A stretch of 64,000 nt of DNA, taken from Streptomyces venezuelae (GTDB lineage: Bacteria; Actinomycetota; Actinomycetes; Streptomycetales; Streptomycetaceae). Below are positions 8,351-17,616 of the stretch, one piece after another. The position numbers and the translations under genes are program-made. Under the pieces are notes generated by a model that was given only the letters and a program-made list of their open reading frames with translations, did no database searches and was not told where the DNA came from. The DNA lies in the NCBI RefSeq assembly GCF_008642375.1, contig NZ_CP029194.1:5821001-5885000 (forward strand), written 5' to 3'. Position 1 is the first letter of the stretch; each line of letters starts with the position of its first letter.

Positions 8351-8380
8351 ACAGTATCAGTCACCCGCGGGGCCGCCCAA
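8351..8380 (-). promoter_or_regulatory. Candidate rpsT promoter
   Basis: On the minus strand TTGGGC (8380-8375) and TACTGT (8356-8351) are separated by 18 bp. The -10 box fits the Streptomyces TANNNT pattern. A start near 8345 would give rpsT a leader of about 70 bases. Confidence 0.4.
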
Positions 8381-8456
8381 ACCGGGCGCAGGGCGGCGGG
8401 CATGGGACCATGGAGCCTACGTATCGATCCGACATCGCCCCGAGACGAGACCCTGC

Positions 8457-10322
8457 GTGCCCGCGACTCCTACCAACGTGCCCGAGCCGAGCCGTACCGA
8501 CCCGGCTCTGATCCGCAACTTCTGCATCATCGCGCACATCGACCACGGCAAGTCCACGCTCGCCGACCGGATGCTCCAGCTCACCGGTGTGGTCGACCAG
8601 CGGCAGATGCGTGCCCAGTATCTCGACCGGATGGACATCGAGCGGGAGCGCGGCATCACGATCAAGTCCCAGGCGGTCCGGCTGCCGTGGGCGCCCACCG
8701 ACGGGCAGGGTGAGGGCAGGACCCACATCCTGAACATGATCGACACCCCCGGGCACGTCGACTTCACCTATGAGGTCTCCCGGTCGCTCGCCGCGTGTGA
8801 GGGCACGATCCTGCTGGTCGACGCTGCGCAGGGCATCGAGGCGCAGACGCTGGCCAACCTCTACCTGGCCATGGAGAACGACCTCACCATCGTTCCCGTG
8901 CTGAACAAGATCGACCTGCCCGCCGCCCAGCCGGAGAAGTTCTCCGAGGAGCTGGCCAACCTCATCGGCTGCCAGCCGGAGGACGTGCTGAAGGTCTCCG
9001 CCAAGACCGGCATGGGCGTCGAGGCGCTGCTCGACCGCGTCGTCCGGGACGTGCCGGCTCCGGTCGGTGTCGCCGACGCGCCCGCCCGCGCGATGATCTT
9101 CGACTCCGTCTACGACTCGTACCGCGGTGTCGTGACGTACGTCCGTGTCGTCGACGGCCAGCTCAACAAGCGCGAGCGCATCAAGATGATGTCGACCGGG
9201 GCCACCCACGAGCTGCTGGAGATCGGCGTCTCGTCCCCCGAGATGACCGCGTCCGACGGGCTCGGCGTCGGTGAGGTCGGCTACCTCATCACCGGTGTGA
9301 AGGACGTCCGCCAGTCCAAGGTCGGTGACACGATCACCTCCCTGAACAAGGGCGCGACCGAGGCGCTCGGCGGCTACAAGGACCCCAAGCCGATGGTGTT
9401 CTCGGGTCTCTACCCGCTGGACGGCTCGGAGTACCCGGACCTCCGCGAGGCTCTCGACAAGCTGCAGCTCAACGACGCCGCGCTCGTCTACGAGCCGGAG
9501 ACCTCCGCCGCGCTCGGCTTCGGCTTCCGCGTCGGCTTCCTGGGTCTTCTCCACCTCGACGTCATCCGCGAGCGGCTCGAGCGCGAGTTCGGGCTCGACC
9601 TCATCGCCACCGCCCCCAACGTGGTCTACCGCGTGGTCATGGAGGACGGCAGCGAGCACACGGTCACGAACCCGAGTGAGTTCCCCGAGGGCAAGATCAA
9701 TGACGTGTTCGAGCCCGTCGTGCGGGCGACGATCCTCGCCCCGAGCGAGTTCATCGGCGCGATCATGGAGCTGTGCCAGACCCGTCGCGGCACCCTGATC
9801 GGCATGGACTACCTCTCCGAGGACCGGGTCGAGATCCGCTACACCCTGCCCCTCGCGGAGATCGTCTTCGACTTCTTCGACCAGCTGAAGTCCAAGACGC
9901 GCGGTTACGCCTCCCTCGACTACGAGCCCACGGGCGAGCAGGCCTCCAGCCTGGTCAAGGTCGACATCCTGCTGCACGGCGACAAGGTCGACGCGTTCTC
10001 CGCCGTCACCCACAAGGACGCCGCGTACGCCTACGGTGTGCGGCTCGTCGCCAAGCTCCGCGAGCTCATCCCGCGCCAGGCCTTCGAGGTGCCGATCCAG
10101 GCCGCCATCGGCTCCCGGGTCATCGCCCGCGAGACCATCCGCGCCATCCGGAAGGACGTCCTCGCCAAGTGCTACGGCGGTGACATCTCCCGTAAGCGGA
10201 AGCTGCTGGAGAAGCAGAAGGAAGGCAAGAAGCGCATGAAGATGGTCGGCTCGGTGGAGGTGCCGCAGGAGGCCTTCATCGCCGTCCTGTCGAGCGACGA
10301 GTCCTCCTCCAAGAAGAAGTAG
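8457..10322 (+). CDS. lepA: Elongation factor 4 (LepA), ribosome back-translocating GTPase
   Basis: Ribosome-associated GTPase of 621 residues. G-domain motifs are intact: AHIDHGKST (G1), the RGITI switch (G2), DTPGHVDF (G3) and NKID (G4). EF-G-like domains II, III and V follow, and the LepA-specific C-terminal domain ends GDISRKRKLLEKQKEGKKRMK. The GTG at 8457 gives MPATPTNVPEPSRTDPALIRNFCIIAHIDHGKS with the usual short N-terminal tail; longer in-frame starts run into the divergent rpsT region. An inverted repeat follows the gene as terminator. Confidence 0.96.
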   Translation: MPATPTNVPEPSRTDPALIRNFCIIAHIDHGKSTLADRMLQLTGVVDQRQMRAQYLDRMDIERERGITIKSQAVRLPWAPTDGQGEGRTHILNMIDTPGHVDFTYEVSRSLAACEGTILLVDAAQGIEAQTLANLYLAMENDLTIVPVLNKIDLPAAQPEKFSEELANLIGCQPEDVLKVSAKTGMGVEALLDRVVRDVPAPVGVADAPARAMIFDSVYDSYRGVVTYVRVVDGQLNKRERIKMMSTGATHELLEIGVSSPEMTASDGLGVGEVGYLITGVKDVRQSKVGDTITSLNKGATEALGGYKDPKPMVFSGLYPLDGSEYPDLREALDKLQLNDAALVYEPETSAALGFGFRVGFLGLLHLDVIRERLEREFGLDLIATAPNVVYRVVMEDGSEHTVTNPSEFPEGKINDVFEPVVRATILAPSEFIGAIMELCQTRRGTLIGMDYLSEDRVEIRYTLPLAEIVFDFFDQLKSKTRGYASLDYEPTGEQASSLVKVDILLHGDKVDAFSAVTHKDAAYAYGVRLVAKLRELIPRQAFEVPIQAAIGSRVIARETIRAIRKDVLAKCYGGDISRKRKLLEKQKEGKKRMKMVGSVEVPQEAFIAVLSSDESSSKKK

Positions 10323-10354
10323 CCGGGAACGTCAGAAGCAGGTGCCTTGCGCAT

Positions 10355-10393
10355 CGAACGGGTCCACGTGCCGACGGCGCGTGGACCCGTTCG
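10355..10393 (+). terminator. lepA terminator hairpin
   Basis: A perfect 14-bp stem (CGAACGGGTCCACG at 10355-10368 with CGTGGACCCGTTCG at 10380-10393) and an 11-base loop, 33 bp past the lepA stop. It has no T-tract. Confidence 0.75.
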
Positions 10394-10463
10394 TTACCAA
10401 GCGGGGGCTTGCAAGCTCTTACGCGCCAGTCCTCGGGCCCTTACTCTGATCCCGAATCGAAGG

Positions 10464-10477
10464 TTACTCGCCAGTTA
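10464..10477. promoter_or_regulatory. TTACT-type imperfect palindrome upstream of acyl-CoA ligase gene
   Basis: TTACTCGCCAGTTA sits 52 bp before the ligase start, followed by two further GTTAC repeats up to 10490. It resembles TTACTnnCnnGTAA-type sites reported for TetR-family regulators of fatty acid genes in actinobacteria. That link is from memory and would need a motif search. Confidence 0.35.
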
Positions 10478-10528
10478 GTTACGTAGTTACGCACCGCCAG
10501 CAGGCACCGCCGCCGCCCGGAGGACGTC

Positions 10529-12403
10529 GTGAGCGACACACAGACCCTGATCGAGAACCGGCCGCCCTCCGTGGCGACCCTCTTCCTTGAGCGCGTCGAG
10601 CGGACTCCCGACGCGGAGGCCTACCGGTACCCGGTCCCCGCCGCGTCCGGCACCGGCCCCGACGACTGGAAGTCGCTCAGTTGGGGGCAGGCCGCCGAGC
10701 GGGTCTACGCGATCGCCGCCGGCCTGATCGACCTCGGCGTGCAGCCCGAGGAGCGCGTCGCCCTCGCCTCCTCCACCCGGGTGGAGTGGGTCCTCGCCGA
10801 CCTCGGTGTGATGTGCGCGGGCGCCGCGACGACCACCATCTACCCGCAGACGAACGCCGAGGAGTCGGCGTTCATCCTCGCGGACTCCGAGTCCAAGGTT
10901 CTGATCGCCGAGGACGCGGTCCAGGTGGCCAAGGCGCGCGAGCGCCGCTCCGAGCTGCCCGACCTCCACCACGTCGTGGTCGTCGACCCCGAGGGCGTGG
11001 AGACCGACGACTGGGTCCTCTCGCTCGCCGACCTGGAAGCGCGCGGCAAGGCGTACCTGGAGAAGAACGCCGAGGCCGTCAAGGAGCGGGTCGCCGCGAT
11101 CACCGCCGACCAGCTCGCCACCCTCATCTACACCTCGGGCACCACCGGCCGCCCCAAGGGCGTCCGCCTCCCGCACGACAACTGGTCGTACATGGCCAAG
11201 GCCATCGCCGCCACCGGCCTCGTCACCAAGGACGACGTCCAGTACCTGTGGCTGCCGCTCGCCCACGTCTTCGGCAAGGTGCTGACCTCCGGCCAGATCG
11301 AGGTCGGACACGTCACCGCCCTCGACGGCCGGATCGACAAGATCATCGTGAACCTGCCGATCGTGCAGCCGACCTACATGGCGGCCGTCCCGCGCATCTT
11401 CGAGAAGGTCTACAACGGGGTCGCCGCCAAGGCCCGCGAGGGCGGCGGCGCGAAGTACAAGATCTTCCAGTGGTCGGCCGGCGTCGCCCGCGAGTACGCC
11501 AAGGTCACCCAGGACAACTTCCGCCGCACCGGCACGGCCTCGGCCCCCTTCGGCCTCACGGCCAAGCACAAGGTCGCCGACGCGCTGGTCTACAAGAAGC
11601 TCCGCGAGGCCTTCGGCGGACGCCTGCGCGCCGCCGTCTCCGGCTCCGTCGCCCTGGCACCCGAGATCGGCTACTTCTTCTCCGGCGCCGGCATCCACAT
11701 CCTGGAGGGCTACGGCCTGACGGAGTCCAGCGCCGCCTCCTTCGTCAACCCGGGCGAGGCGTACCGCACCGGTACCGTCGGCAAGCCGCTCCCCGGCACC
11801 GAGGTCCGGATCGCCGACGACGGCGAGATCCTGCTGCGCGGCCCCGGCATCATGGAGGGCTACCACCGCCTGCCGGAGAAGACGGCCGAGGTCCTGGAGC
11901 CGGACGGCTGGTTCCACACCGGCGACATCGGCGAGCTGTCCGCCGACGGGTACCTGCGGATCACCGACCGCAAGAAGGACCTGTTCAAGACCTCCGGCGG
12001 CAAGTACATCGCCCCGACCGAGGTCGAGGGCCAGTTCAAGGCCGTCTGCCCGTTCGTCTCCAACATCGTGGTGCTCGGCGCCGACCGGAACTACTGCTCC
12101 GCGCTCATCGCCCTCGACGAGCCCGCCATCCTCGGCTGGGCCGCCGAGCAGGGCCTCACCGGCAAGACGTACGCGGAGGTCGTCGCCGCCCCGGAGACCG
12201 AGAAGCTGGTCCAGGGGTACGTCGACCGCCTCAACGAGAACCTCCAGCGCTGGCAGACGATCAAGAAGTTCCGTCTGCTGCCGCGCGACCTCGACGTCGA
12301 GCACGGCGAGCTGACCCCGTCGCTGAAGATGAAGCGGCCCGTCGTGGAGCGCACGTACCAGCACCTCATCGACGCGATGTACGAGGGCTCGCGCGAGGCG
12401 TAG
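10529..12403 (+). CDS. Long-chain acyl-CoA synthetase (AMP-forming)
   Basis: Activates long-chain fatty acids as acyl-AMP and then acyl-CoA. The 624-residue protein has the ANL adenylation hallmarks: TLIYTSGTTGRPKGVRLPH (P-loop-like), GYGLTESSAAS (substrate/adenine motif), GWFHTGDIGELSADGYLRITDRKKDLFKTSGGKYIAPTEVE with the C-terminal-domain hinge (only short motifs matter here: TGD, ITDRKKD, GGKYI). It is related to the FadD15 type. GTG 10529 is preceded by GGAGG at 10517-10521. The upstream GTTAC-repeat region may carry a fatty-acid-responsive operator. Confidence 0.92.
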   Translation: MSDTQTLIENRPPSVATLFLERVERTPDAEAYRYPVPAASGTGPDDWKSLSWGQAAERVYAIAAGLIDLGVQPEERVALASSTRVEWVLADLGVMCAGAATTTIYPQTNAEESAFILADSESKVLIAEDAVQVAKARERRSELPDLHHVVVVDPEGVETDDWVLSLADLEARGKAYLEKNAEAVKERVAAITADQLATLIYTSGTTGRPKGVRLPHDNWSYMAKAIAATGLVTKDDVQYLWLPLAHVFGKVLTSGQIEVGHVTALDGRIDKIIVNLPIVQPTYMAAVPRIFEKVYNGVAAKAREGGGAKYKIFQWSAGVAREYAKVTQDNFRRTGTASAPFGLTAKHKVADALVYKKLREAFGGRLRAAVSGSVALAPEIGYFFSGAGIHILEGYGLTESSAASFVNPGEAYRTGTVGKPLPGTEVRIADDGEILLRGPGIMEGYHRLPEKTAEVLEPDGWFHTGDIGELSADGYLRITDRKKDLFKTSGGKYIAPTEVEGQFKAVCPFVSNIVVLGADRNYCSALIALDEPAILGWAAEQGLTGKTYAEVVAAPETEKLVQGYVDRLNENLQRWQTIKKFRLLPRDLDVEHGELTPSLKMKRPVVERTYQHLIDAMYEGSREA

Positions 12404-12493
12404 CCGCAGTGGCCGCCGCCGCACGGTGGGCGTGGTCGCGGCGGTTTTCCACAGGCCGGAGGTTCGCCTCGGGCGGTACGGGACAATGGGCTC

Positions 12494-13726
12494 ATGCCTT
12501 CCGTACTGCCCGATGGTGAGAACGTCCCCGACGACGGGGCGCTGCCCCCGCACGCCCTGGAAGGGGCGGGGGAGCGGCCCCTCGGGTTCTACCTGCACGT
12601 GCCGTACTGCGCGACGCGCTGCGGCTACTGCGACTTCAACACGTACACCGCGAGCGAGCTGCGCGGTGCCGGCGGCGTGCTCGCCTCCCGGGACAACTAC
12701 GCCGGGCAGGTCGCCGAGGAGATCCGGCTCGCCCGGAAGGTCCTCGGCGACGACCCCAGGCCGGTGCGGACCGTCTTCGTCGGCGGCGGCACGCCCACGC
12801 TGCTCGCCGCCGGTGACCTCGTACGGATGCTGGGGGCCGTCCGCGACGAGTTCGGGCTCGCGGACGACGCCGAGGTGACGACGGAGGCGAATCCGGAGTC
12901 CGTGAACCCCGCGTATCTGGCGGAGCTGCGGGAGGGCGGGTTCAACCGGATCTCCTTCGGCATGCAGAGCGCCAAGCAGCACGTCCTGAAGATCCTCGAC
13001 CGGACCCACACCCCCGGTCGCCCCGAGGCGTGCGTCGCGGAGGCGCGGGCCGCCGGGTTCGAGCACGTCAACCTCGACCTGATCTACGGCACGCCCGGGG
13101 AGTCCGACGACGACTGGCGTGCTTCCCTCGACGCGGCCATCGGCGCCGGGCCCGACCACGTCAGCGCGTACGCCCTGATCGTCGAGGAAGGGACGCAGCT
13201 CGCCCGCCGGATCCGGCGCGGCGAGGTGCCGATGACCGACGACGACGTGCACGCCGACCGGTACCTGATCGCGGACGCGGCCTTCGAGGAGGCGGGGTTC
13301 TCCTGGTACGAGGTGTCCAACTGGGCCACCTCCGAGGCCGGGCGCTGCCTCCACAACGAGCTGTACTGGCGCGGCGCCGACTGGTGGGGCGCCGGGCCGG
13401 GCGCGCACTCGCACGTGGGCGGGGTGCGGTGGTGGAACGTGAAGCATCCGGGGGCGTACGCGGCGGCGCTGGGGGCCGGGAAGTCGCCCGGTGCCGGGCG
13501 GGAGCTCCTCTCGGAGGAGGACCGCCGGGTGGAGCGGGTGCTGCTGGAGCTGCGGCTGCGGGACGGGTGCCCGCTGGATCTGCTGAAGCCCGCAGGGCTT
13601 GCGGCCGCCGGGCGGGCGCTTGGGGATGGGCTCCTCGACCCCGGGTCGTACGAGGACGGGCGCGCGGTGCTGACCCTGCGGGGTCGGCTGCTGGCCGACG
13701 CGGTGGTGCGGGACCTGGTGGACTGA
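12494..13726 (+). CDS. hemW: Radical SAM heme chaperone HemW
   Basis: Heme-binding radical SAM protein that helps insert heme into respiratory proteins; formerly called oxygen-independent coproporphyrinogen oxidase. The iron-sulfur motif is at Cys39, Cys43 and Cys46 (PYCATRCGYCDF). FVGGGTPTLL and NRISFGMQS follow, then LDLIYGTPGE and the HemW C-terminal domain. It lacks the extra cysteine (CxxxCxxCxC) typical of true HemN, as expected for HemW. Length (410) is normal. It follows the lepA region, matching the conserved lepA-hemW-hrcA order with an acyl-CoA ligase gene inserted. Confidence 0.94.
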   Translation: MPSVLPDGENVPDDGALPPHALEGAGERPLGFYLHVPYCATRCGYCDFNTYTASELRGAGGVLASRDNYAGQVAEEIRLARKVLGDDPRPVRTVFVGGGTPTLLAAGDLVRMLGAVRDEFGLADDAEVTTEANPESVNPAYLAELREGGFNRISFGMQSAKQHVLKILDRTHTPGRPEACVAEARAAGFEHVNLDLIYGTPGESDDDWRASLDAAIGAGPDHVSAYALIVEEGTQLARRIRRGEVPMTDDDVHADRYLIADAAFEEAGFSWYEVSNWATSEAGRCLHNELYWRGADWWGAGPGAHSHVGGVRWWNVKHPGAYAAALGAGKSPGAGRELLSEEDRRVERVLLELRLRDGCPLDLLKPAGLAAAGRALGDGLLDPGSYEDGRAVLTLRGRLLADAVVRDLVD

Positions 13727-13765
13727 GGTCCAGGCCCGGGAGCGACGACCACCGCGCGGGGCCCG

Positions 13766-14572
13766 CTACGGAGCCGTCACGAAGTCGATCAGTTCCTCCA
13801 CTCGGCCCAGGAGCTCCGGCTCCAGGTCCTTGTAGGACGTGACCTTCGACAGGATGTGCTGCCAGGCCGCGCCCGTGTTGTCCGAGGGCCAGCCCAGGGC
13901 GCGGCAGACGCCCGTCTTCCAGTCCTGGCCGCGGGGGACCGTCGGCCAGGTCCTGATGCCGACCGAGGACGGTTTCACCGCCTCCCAGACGTCGATGTAC
14001 GGGTGGCCGACCACCAGGACGTCCGGGGACGTGACCTGCGCGGCGATCCGGCTCTCCTTCGAGCCGGGGACCAGGTGGTCCACCAGGACGCCCAGTCGGG
14101 CGTCCGGTGCCGGGCCGAACTCAGCCACGATCGACGGCAGGTCGTCGATGCCCTCCAGGTACTCGACGACCACGCCCTCGATCCGCAGGTCGTCGCCCCA
14201 GACCCGCTCGACGAGTTCGGCGTCGTGCCGGCCCTCCACGTAGATCCGGCCCGCCCGCGCCACGCGCGCCCGCGCGCCCGGGACGGCGATCGAACCGGAG
14301 GCCGTACGGGTGGGGCGTACCGGGGCCGCCGCGGCCGGGCGGACCAGGGTCACGACCCTGCCCTCCAGGAGGAAGCCGCGCGGCTCCATCGGGAAGACCC
14401 GGTGCTTGCCGAAGCGGTCCTCCAGGGTCACCGTGCCCGCCTCGCAGCGGATCACCGCCCCGCAGAAGCCCGTGGCGACCTCCTCCACGACGAGGTCGGG
14501 ATCGGCCGGGATCTCCGGAACGGCCTTCGGCTTCTTCCAGGCAGGGGTCAGGTCCGGGTCGTAGCTGCGCAT
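13766..14572 (-). CDS. DUF3097 family protein
   Basis: A 268-residue actinobacterial protein of unknown function starting MRSYDPDLTPAWKKPKAVPEIPADPDLVVEE. The middle has RIYVEGRHDAELVERVWG and LGVLVDHLVPGSKESR, resembling the EG and DxD parts of a Toprim-like fold, so a nucleic-acid transaction role is conceivable. ATG 14572 is 10 bp after the stop of the MBL hydrolase gene upstream on the same strand, so the two are probably one operon. It is convergent with hemW. Confidence 0.85.
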   Translation of the reverse strand: MRSYDPDLTPAWKKPKAVPEIPADPDLVVEEVATGFCGAVIRCEAGTVTLEDRFGKHRVFPMEPRGFLLEGRVVTLVRPAAAAPVRPTRTASGSIAVPGARARVARAGRIYVEGRHDAELVERVWGDDLRIEGVVVEYLEGIDDLPSIVAEFGPAPDARLGVLVDHLVPGSKESRIAAQVTSPDVLVVGHPYIDVWEAVKPSSVGIRTWPTVPRGQDWKTGVCRALGWPSDNTGAAWQHILSKVTSYKDLEPELLGRVEELIDFVTAP

Positions 14573-14582
14573 CTGCGCGACG

Positions 14583-15311
14583 TTATGACACGGCGAAGCG
14601 GCGTGCCAGTTCCTCGCGCTGTGTCCGGACGAACGTGGCGTCCACCACTGCCCCGTGGCCCGGCACGTACACCGCGTCCTCGCCGCCGAGCGACAGCAGC
14701 CGGTCCAGCGCGTCCGGCCAGCGGGACGGGATCGCGTCCGGTCCGGCCTGCGGCTCGCCCGACTCCTCCACCAGGTCCCCGCAGAAGACGACCTCCCGCT
14801 CTCCGGGGACGAAGAGCGCCAGGTCGTGGCCCGTGTGGCCGGGGCCGATGTTCGCCAGGAGCACCTGCCGGCCGCCCAGGTCGAGCGTCCACTCGCCCGA
14901 CACCACGTGCCGCGGGGCCACCAGCACGTCCACCGCCTCCGCCGCCGCCGCGGCGTCGAGCCCGTGCCGTACCGCGTCCGAGCGCAGGGCCTCCCGGTCC
15001 TGCGCCCGGGCCAGGAGGTCGTCCGACCCCACCGCGCCGAAGACCTCCGCACCCGCGAACGCCGCCGTCCCGAAGACATGGTCGAAGTGAGGGTGGCTCA
15101 GTGCGATGTGCGTCACTCTTCGGCCGTCCGTCAGCGCCGCGATCTTCGCCCGGAGCTCGACGCCCTCCGCGAGCGACGAGCCCGTGTCGTACAGCAGTAC
15201 CGCCTCCGCCCCCACGACCAGGCCCACCGTGGCGTCCCAGCCGGGCAGTCGGACCCTGCCGACTCCGCGTGCCAGCCGTTCCCACCCGTACGCTTCCCAA
15301 TCGATGTCCAT
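14583..15311 (-). CDS. MBL-fold metallo-hydrolase
   Basis: A 242-residue soluble hydrolase. The zinc-binding motif HPHFDH is seen in ALSHPHFDHVFGTAAF, with an earlier LLYDTGSS strand and a later VSGEWTLDL...IGPGHTGHDLALFVPGEREVVFCGD core that supplies the next metal ligands (only GHTGHD and CGDL are diagnostic). The C-terminal YVPGHGAVVD gives the last His. This is the SoxH/glyoxalase II-like branch; substrate unknown. It is transcribed away from hrcA and just ahead of the DUF3097 gene. Confidence 0.86.
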   Translation of the reverse strand: MDIDWEAYGWERLARGVGRVRLPGWDATVGLVVGAEAVLLYDTGSSLAEGVELRAKIAALTDGRRVTHIALSHPHFDHVFGTAAFAGAEVFGAVGSDDLLARAQDREALRSDAVRHGLDAAAAAEAVDVLVAPRHVVSGEWTLDLGGRQVLLANIGPGHTGHDLALFVPGEREVVFCGDLVEESGEPQAGPDAIPSRWPDALDRLLSLGGEDAVYVPGHGAVVDATFVRTQREELARRFAVS

Positions 15312-15387
15312 GGGGCGACGCTAACCGCTGCGTGCCCGCCTCCTTGCCAGGAGCGTTGTCCGCCGCCGTACACTGGCCGGGGGATTG

Positions 15388-15414
15388 CTGGCACTCGGGC
15401 GGGGTGAGTGCCAA
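15388..15414. promoter_or_regulatory. CIRCE element (HrcA operator)
   Basis: CTGGCACTC (15388-15396), a 9-bp spacer, and GAGTGCCAA (15406-15414). This is one or two changes from the consensus TTAGCACTC-N9-GAGTGCTAA, with the correct 9-bp spacing. It lies 45 bp before the hrcA start, so HrcA is expected to repress its own operon, including dnaJ. Confidence 0.9.
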
Positions 15415-15459
15415 AAGCGGAGCAACCGGAACGACGACGACAGCTGGAGGTGCGCACGA

Positions 15460-16479
15460 ATGCTCAGCGAACGCAGACTCGAGGTCCTGCGCGCCATCGT
15501 CCAGGACTACGTCGGGACGGAGGAGCCGGTCGGCTCGAAGGCGCTCACCGAGCGCCACAAGCTCGGCGTCTCGCCCGCCACCGTCCGCAACGACATGGCG
15601 GTGCTGGAGGAGGAGGGGTACATCGCCCAGCCCCACACCAGCGCCGGCCGTATCCCGACCGACAAGGGCTACCGGCTCTTCGTCGACCGGCTGGCCGGCG
15701 TCAAGCCGCTGTCGACGCCCGAGCGGCGGGCCATCCACAACTTCCTCGACGGCGCGGTCGACCTCGACGACGTCGTCGGCCGTACGGTGCGGCTGCTCGC
15801 GCAGCTGACCCGTCAGGTCGCCGTCGTCCAGTACCCCTCGCTGACCCGTTCGACCGTCCGGCACGTGGAGCTGCTCGCGCTGGCCCCGGCCCGCCTGATG
15901 CTCGTGCTCATCACGGACACCGGCCGCGTCGAACAGCGCGTCATCGACTGCCCCGCGCCCTTCGGCGAGACCTCCCTCGCCGACCTGCGGGCCCGGCTCA
16001 ACAGCCGGGTCGTCGGCCGCCGGTTCGCCGACGTGCCGCAGCTGGTGCAGGACCTCCCCGAGTCCTTCGAGGAGCTCGAGGACCGCGCCACGGTCTCGAC
16101 CGTGCTCGCGACCCTCCTCGAGACGCTCGTGGAGGAGCACGAGGAGCGGCTGATGATCGGCGGCACCGCCAATCTCACCCGCTTCGGACACGACTTCCCC
16201 CTGATGATCAGGCCAGTCCTGGAAGCCTTGGAGGAGCAGGTCGTGCTCCTCAAGCTGCTCGGCGAGGCCAAGGAATCGGGCATGACCGTACGCATCGGGC
16301 ACGAGAACGCCCACGAGGGGCTGAGCTCCACCTCGGTCGTCTCGGTCGGCTACGGTTCGGGCGGCGAAGCAGTCGCCAAACTCGGCGTGGTCGGACCGAC
16401 CCGCATGGACTACCCCGGAACGATGGGAGCGGTACGCGCAGTGGCACGTTACGTCGGACAGATCCTGGCGGAGTCGTAA
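15460..16479 (+). CDS. hrcA: Heat-inducible transcription repressor HrcA
   Basis: Repressor that binds CIRCE and responds to GroEL availability. The 339-residue protein starts MLSERRLEVLRAIVQDYVGTEEPVGSKAL and has the winged-helix segment LGVSPATVRNDMAVLEEEGYI, followed by PHTSAGRIPTDKGYR, the family signature. The C-terminal part has IGHENAHEGLSSTSVVSVGYG. ATG 15460 is preceded by CTGGAGG. A CIRCE element lies just upstream. dnaJ follows directly after the stop codon with no spacer. Confidence 0.96.
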   Translation: MLSERRLEVLRAIVQDYVGTEEPVGSKALTERHKLGVSPATVRNDMAVLEEEGYIAQPHTSAGRIPTDKGYRLFVDRLAGVKPLSTPERRAIHNFLDGAVDLDDVVGRTVRLLAQLTRQVAVVQYPSLTRSTVRHVELLALAPARLMLVLITDTGRVEQRVIDCPAPFGETSLADLRARLNSRVVGRRFADVPQLVQDLPESFEELEDRATVSTVLATLLETLVEEHEERLMIGGTANLTRFGHDFPLMIRPVLEALEEQVVLLKLLGEAKESGMTVRIGHENAHEGLSSTSVVSVGYGSGGEAVAKLGVVGPTRMDYPGTMGAVRAVARYVGQILAES

Positions 16480-17616
16480 GTGGCCACGGACTACTACGCC
16501 GTACTCGGCGTGCGCCGCGACGCTTCCCAGGACGAGATCAAGAAGGCCTTCCGGAGGCTCGCGCGCGAGCTGCACCCGGACGTCAATCCCGATCCGAAGA
16601 CGCAGGAACGCTTCAAGGAGATCAACGCCGCCTACGAGGTCCTCTCGGACCCGCAGAAGAAGCAGGTCTACGACCTCGGCGGCGACCCGCTCTCGGCCTC
16701 CGGCGGCGGTGGCGCGGGTGGCTTCGGCGCGGGTGGCTTCGGCAACTTCTCCGACATCATGGACGCCTTCTTCGGCACGTCCCAGCAGCGCGGTCCGCGT
16801 TCGCGCACGCGCCGCGGCCAGGACGCCATGATCCGCCTGGAGATCGACCTCAACGAGGCGGCCTTCGGCACCACCAAGGACATCCAGGTCGACACGGCCG
16901 TCGTCTGCACCACCTGTTCGGGTGAGGGCGCGGCCCCCGGCACGTCCGCGCAGACCTGTGACATGTGTCGCGGCCGCGGTGAGGTCTCCCAGGTCACCCG
17001 GTCCTTCCTGGGCCAGGTCATGACCTCCCGGCCCTGCCCGCAGTGCCAGGGCTTCGGCACCGTCGTCCCGACCCCGTGCCCCGAGTGCGCGGGCGACGGC
17101 CGGGTCCGGTCCCGCCGCACGCTCACCGTCAAGATCCCGGCCGGTGTCGACAACGGCACCCGGATCCAGCTCGCGGGCGAGGGTGAGGTCGGCCCCGGCG
17201 GCGGCCCCGCCGGCGACCTGTACGTCGAGATCCACGAGATCCCGCACGAGACGTTCCAGCGGCGGGGCGACGACCTGCACTGCACGGTGACCATCCCGAT
17301 GACGGCCGGCGCGCTCGGCACGAAGGTGCCGCTGCAGACCCTCGACGGCATCGAGGAGATCGACATCCGTCCGGGCACCCAGTCCGGCCAGTCGGTCCCG
17401 CTGCACGGCCGAGGCATCACGCACCTGCGGGGCAACGGCCGGGGCGACCTGATCGTGCACGTCGAGGTGCAGACCCCGGGCAAGCTCGACGCGGAGCAGG
17501 AGCGGCTCCTGCGCGAGCTGGCCAAGCTCCGCGGCGAGGAGCGCCCCACCGGGCAGTTCCAGCCGGGGCAGCAGGGCTTGTTCTCGCGTCTGAAGGATGC
17601 GTTCAACGGGCGGTAG
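16480..17616 (+). CDS. dnaJ: Chaperone protein DnaJ (second paralogue type, hrcA-linked)
   Basis: Hsp40 co-chaperone of DnaK, 378 residues. The J domain is complete with HPD (ELHPDVNPD near residue 33), then a short G/F-rich region (GGGGAGGFGAGGFGNF), the zinc-finger domain with four CxxCxGxG-type repeats (CTTCSGEGA, CDMCRGRGE, CPQCQGFGT, CPECAGDGR), and the C-terminal peptide-binding domains. It ends GLFSRLKDAFNGR. The GTG start abuts the hrcA stop TAA. It should share the CIRCE control of hrcA. The last bases of the gene are repeated, decayed, just downstream. Confidence 0.96.
   Translation: MATDYYAVLGVRRDASQDEIKKAFRRLARELHPDVNPDPKTQERFKEINAAYEVLSDPQKKQVYDLGGDPLSASGGGGAGGFGAGGFGNFSDIMDAFFGTSQQRGPRSRTRRGQDAMIRLEIDLNEAAFGTTKDIQVDTAVVCTTCSGEGAAPGTSAQTCDMCRGRGEVSQVTRSFLGQVMTSRPCPQCQGFGTVVPTPCPECAGDGRVRSRRTLTVKIPAGVDNGTRIQLAGEGEVGPGGGPAGDLYVEIHEIPHETFQRRGDDLHCTVTIPMTAGALGTKVPLQTLDGIEEIDIRPGTQSGQSVPLHGRGITHLRGNGRGDLIVHVEVQTPGKLDAEQERLLRELAKLRGEERPTGQFQPGQQGLFSRLKDAFNGR

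Noticed and set aside
10487..13447. A 986-codon open frame on the minus strand across the acyl-CoA ligase and hemW genes
   Set aside because: It mirrors strongly supported plus-strand genes; high-GC coding sequence leaves long antisense frames open, and the translation is a low-complexity V/G/D/R-rich product with no family motif.
12494..13726. Oxygen-independent coproporphyrinogen III oxidase (HemN)
   Set aside because: The cysteine motif and length fit HemW; the extra HemN residues are missing and the position in the lepA-hrcA cluster is that of hemW.
16480..17616. Primary DnaK-operon dnaJ
   Set aside because: There is no grpE or dnaK next to it; linkage to hrcA and CIRCE fits the second dnaJ paralogue of Streptomyces.
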